A stretch of 64,000 bases of DNA from Methylomicrobium agile (GTDB lineage Bacteria; Pseudomonadota; Gammaproteobacteria; Methylococcales; Methylomonadaceae): NCBI RefSeq assembly GCF_000733855.1, contig NZ_JPOJ01000001.1:2869001-2933000 (forward strand). Direction: 5' to 3'. Shown here in pieces: positions 61,601 to 64,000 of the stretch. The translations under genes and the position numbers were made by a program. Positions within the stretch are counted from its first letter, which is position 1. Every line of letters starts with the position of its first letter. Below the pieces are notes generated by a model. The model was given only the letters and a program-made list of their open reading frames with translations. It was not told the DNA's origin and searched no databases.

Positions 61601-62840
61601 AGCGCAAGACCTCCGCAGGGTTGACTTTGGCGGCCTGCCAGGCGGGGTACAGCGTGGCGAGCAGGGAAAGCAAAAAAGCCATTCCGGCGATCGCGTAGAC
61701 GTCGGTCAGCACCAGTTTGGAGGGCAATTCGCTGATGTAATACACGTCGGCCGGTAAAAAGTTGACCTGAAAAAAGGTCTCGATCTTGCGCACGATAGTG
61801 CTCGCATTCAAGGCCAGCGTAATACCGCCGAGCGTGCCGATCGCCGTGCCGGTCACCCCGATGATCGTACCGAGCACCACAAAAATGCCCATCACCGCGC
61901 GCGAAGTCAGGCCCTGGGTTTTCAGGATCGCGATGTCGCCGCGCTTGTCGGTGACCACCATCACCAGCGTCGAGACGATATTGAAGGCGGCGACCGCCAC
62001 GATCAGCAACAGAATGATGAACATCACCCGTTTCTCGGTCTGCACCGCACGGAAAAAGTTGCTGTGGGCCTGTGTCCAGTCGCTGACCACGTACTCGCCG
62101 TAGAACTCTGAGGCCAGTTCACGGGTAATCCTGGGCGCGTTGAAAATTTCGTCGAGTTTGATCCGCAGGCCGGAAACGGCTGTATCCATCCGATACAGTT
62201 TGGCCGCATCGTCGAGATGGATCAGCGCCATGTTGCGGTCGTATTCGTACATGCCGACCTTGAAGAGGCCGGTGACGGTGAAGCGGCGCATGCGCGGCAG
62301 TATGCCTGCCGGCGTCGAATTGATCTGCGGGCTGATCACGGTGATCTTGTCGCCGACGATCACGCCGAGATAGTTGGCCAGTTCCGCGCCGAGCACGATG
62401 TTGTAGCTGCCAGCGGTTAAATCGGACAGCCTGCCCTCCACCATGTTCGCACCGACTTTGGAAACCTTGTTTTCATAATCGGGCAGGATGCCGTTCAGCA
62501 TCGTGCCGCTGACGCGGCGGTCGGCGTTGATCATCACCTGACCGCTGATAAACGGGGCAACGCCTTCGACATGCGGTTGATTCTTGATTTTCGCCTCCGC
62601 CTCCGGCCAATTGTCGAGTTGGCCGTTCAGCCCGGTGACCGTGGCATGCGAAGTCATGCCGAGGATTCGTTCGCGCAGCTCGGCTTCGAAGCCATTCATT
62701 ACCGACAGTACGGTAATCAGCGCGGTGACGCCGAGCGCAATCCCGAATACGGACGTGAGCGTAATGAAGGAAATGAATTGCGTTCGGCGTTTGGCACGCG
62801 TGTAGCGCAAGCCGATATAAAATATCAGTGGTTTGAACAT
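61593..62840 (-). CDS. lolC: LolC/LolE lipoprotein-releasing permease
   Basis: This 415-residue permease has TM1 at ~25-48 and a large periplasmic MacB-type domain (residues ~50-265). Three C-terminal helices follow (near 272-295, 318-345 and 378-400), the FtsX-like layout. The N-terminal R-Y-T-R-A-K-R-R-T-Q-F-I-S-F is typical of LolC/LolE. Only one such gene is next to lolD, so it may be a LolF-like protein that does both jobs, or a second copy may lie elsewhere. It is followed by lolD with overlap. Confidence 0.93.
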   Translation of the reverse strand: MFKPLIFYIGLRYTRAKRRTQFISFITLTSVFGIALGVTALITVLSVMNGFEAELRERILGMTSHATVTGLNGQLDNWPEAEAKIKNQPHVEGVAPFISGQVMINADRRVSGTMLNGILPDYENKVSKVGANMVEGRLSDLTAGSYNIVLGAELANYLGVIVGDKITVISPQINSTPAGILPRMRRFTVTGLFKVGMYEYDRNMALIHLDDAAKLYRMDTAVSGLRIKLDEIFNAPRITRELASEFYGEYVVSDWTQAHSNFFRAVQTEKRVMFIILLLIVAVAAFNIVSTLVMVVTDKRGDIAILKTQGLTSRAVMGIFVVLGTIIGVTGTAIGTLGGITLALNASTIVRKIETFFQVNFLPADVYYISELPSKLVLTDVYAIAGMAFLLSLLATLYPAWQAAKVNPAEVLRYE

Positions 62841-62864
62841 GAAGTTGGGCGAGAGGTGGGAAAA

Positions 62865-63281
62865 TCAGGATTTTTTGCAGTTCGGACAATAACCGTACAA
62901 GTAGAGGCCGTGGTCGGTCAGCTTGTAACCCATCCGTTCGGCAATCTCTTTCTGGCGGTTTTCGATCACCTCGTCCGAAAATTCATCGACTTTGCCGCAT
63001 TTGATGCACATGATATGGTCGTGATGGTCGCCGCTGGCCAATTCGAAGACCGAGTTGCCGCCTTCGAAATGGTGGCGGGTGACGAGGCCCGCCGCTTCGA
63101 ACTGGGTCAACACGCGGTAAACGGTGGCCAGGCCGATTTCCTCATCCTCGCTGAGCAAGATTTTATAGACCTGCTCCGCGGTCAAATGGCGGTCATTGAC
63201 TTGATTTTCCAGGATTTGGAGTATTTTGATCCGAGGCAGCGTCACCTTCAGGCCGGCGTTTCTTAAATCATGCGATTCCAC
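62865..63281 (-). CDS. fur: Ferric uptake regulator Fur
   Basis: This 138-residue regulator has a winged-helix DNA-binding domain (L-K-V-T-L-P-R-I-K-I-L, A-T-V-Y-R-V-L-T-Q-F). The metal-binding dimer domain has H-H-D-H-I-M-C-I-K-C-G and a C-terminal C-P-N-C. The start is GTG 63281, with GGAG 8 nt upstream. Fur represses iron-uptake genes with Fe2+. It is divergent from bamE, the usual gammaproteobacterial arrangement. It may control the receptor and cluster in this window, but no Fur box was confirmed there. Confidence 0.96.
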   Translation of the reverse strand: MESHDLRNAGLKVTLPRIKILQILENQVNDRHLTAEQVYKILLSEDEEIGLATVYRVLTQFEAAGLVTRHHFEGGNSVFELASGDHHDHIMCIKCGKVDEFSDEVIENRQKEIAERMGYKLTDHGLYLYGYCPNCKKS

Positions 63282-63460
63282 TAGTTATCTCCGATAGAGC
63301 CGAGATCAGCCGTTTTTCCATTGCAATTGGCCATTGTAGCCTTTTTTGACCGTGAATGGGATGAGAAGTTGAAGGCGGTAGGGCCTTATTAATAAAGGCG
63401 AATAGGATTATTTTTTGACATCAGGTATGATGCAGCATTTTTCTATGATACCCGAGATTC

Positions 63461-64000
63461 ATGCGTAAGTTTTTACTTTATTTTACGCTGCTGGCCGGAA
63501 TGGCGGTTGCTTCCTGTTCGACGGTTTTAAATAATCTGCCCGGCGTCTACAGGGTCGATGTGCAACAGGGCAATATCGTGGATCAGTCGATGGTGGACCA
63601 GCTCAGGCCCGGGATGAGCAAGCGTCAGGTGCTTTATATCATGGGGTCTCCGATGTTGAAGGAATCCTTTCGCGAGAACCGATGGGAATATCTTTATTCG
63701 AATCAGCCCGGCGGCGAACCGCGGCAACAGAAGAGGCTCATCTTGATTTTTGAAGGTGACAGCGTAGTCGGCTTGCAAGGCGATTTCAAACCGAGCAAAT
63801 TGCCGGTGCTCAAGCCTTCTCCCGACGCGACCGTGGAGGTGCCGAAACGGAATCTCGACGAAAGTTTATGGGGAACCATCAAGGGATGGTTCGGCACGGA
63901 TAAGTCTGCCGCCGCATCGCAGCAGGAAAGCGAGAAGGAGAACGCGCCCGCGGAGGAATCGAAAAGCTTATGGGAAAGTTTGACCGGCTGGATGCGTTCG
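63461..64000 (+). CDS. bamE: BamE (OmlA/SmpA) outer-membrane assembly lipoprotein, 3' end beyond window
   Basis: The frame runs from ATG 63461 to the window edge (180 codons, no stop). The lipoprotein signal ends V-A-S-C with acylated Cys19. The BamE domain has V-D-Q-L-R-P-G-M-S-K-R-Q-V, M-G-S-P and W-E-Y-L-Y. The tail beyond ~residue 115 is charged, longer than in E. coli BamE, and contains two similar W-rich segments (E-S-L-W-G-T-I-K-G-W and K-S-L-W-E-S-L-T-G-W). It is part of the BAM complex that inserts beta-barrels. It is divergent from fur. Confidence 0.92.
   Translation, partial: MRKFLLYFTLLAGMAVASCSTVLNNLPGVYRVDVQQGNIVDQSMVDQLRPGMSKRQVLYIMGSPMLKESFRENRWEYLYSNQPGGEPRQQKRLILIFEGDSVVGLQGDFKPSKLPVLKPSPDATVEVPKRNLDESLWGTIKGWFGTDKSAAASQQESEKENAPAEESKSLWESLTGWMRS

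Noticed and set aside
63410-63450. Sigma-70 promoter TTGACA ... TATGAT before bamE
   Set aside because: The boxes are 23 bp apart, too far for a normal promoter, so I did not call it.
1-64000. CRISPR arrays, tRNA or rRNA genes
   Set aside because: No regular spacer-repeat pattern, no tRNA cloverleaf with a T-arm GTTCGAATC-type motif and no rRNA signature was seen; a tRNAscan/Infernal run would settle this.

Overview
The window looks like a chromosomal segment of a gammaproteobacterium. The housekeeping block at the right end (a lipoprotein-releasing LolCD pair, fur divergent from bamE, comEC, a DUF2062 gene) and a BaeSR pair with a Spy/CpxP-like gene on the left fit that class. A Methylococcales (methanotroph) host is my guess from overall feel; nothing in the window proves it. 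The ordinary genes are GC-rich. The central accessory region is lower in GC and patchy, which suggests acquisition.

Layout. 1-8.5 kb: a PhoD fragment, a HicB-like protein, a secreted DUF4124-like protein, a small metallothionein, a Spy/CpxP protein, BaeR/BaeS and an MltD-like lytic transglycosylase, with REP-type palindromes and a MITE-like element between them. 8.9-13 kb: a three-gene Zorya-like anti-phage operon (zorA, zorB, zorC) with no zorD. 13.7-14.66 kb: a gene-free stretch with three different REP pairs in a row. 14.66-47.3 kb: a large biosynthetic cluster. 47.3-52.4 kb: a scarred region with IS/REP debris, a truncated antitoxin with an intact palindromic operator, a truncated patatin, a TIR gene with an unknown partner, and a Mu-like prophage remnant. 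52.6-64 kb: an ABC-2 exporter, a sulfurtransferase, an IS5-type transposase pseudogene, a lipid-related trio (CDP-archaeol-synthase family, EEP hydrolase, CDP-alcohol phosphatidyltransferase), comEC, DUF2062, lolD/lolC, fur and bamE.

How the cluster probably works. NRPS1 begins with a fatty acyl-AMP ligase and ACP, so the peptide should be N-acylated. Five modules follow over five proteins. Reading the specificity pockets by eye gives X - X - Asp - Ser - X, where X is the same unassigned pocket (D-S-A-L-I-A-E-V-W) in modules 1, 2 and 5. A C-terminal reductase domain should release an aldehyde or alcohol. A diiron beta-hydroxylase of the CmlA family sits between NRPS1 and NRPS2. Two sulfotransferases (one frameshifted), a methyltransferase and an O-carbamoyltransferase are likely tailoring enzymes. 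An STN-containing TonB receptor and a PepSY membrane protein suggest re-import of a metal-binding product, so a lipopeptide siderophore is the leading but unproven idea.

The most notable signals are: the Zorya-like operon without its nuclease-helicase; the NRPS line with a CmlA-type hydroxylase and an AT-rich A-PCP-C block that looks like a natural module exchange; the truncated patatin/TIR/unknown-partner locus; and several families of GTAG-headed REP pairs.
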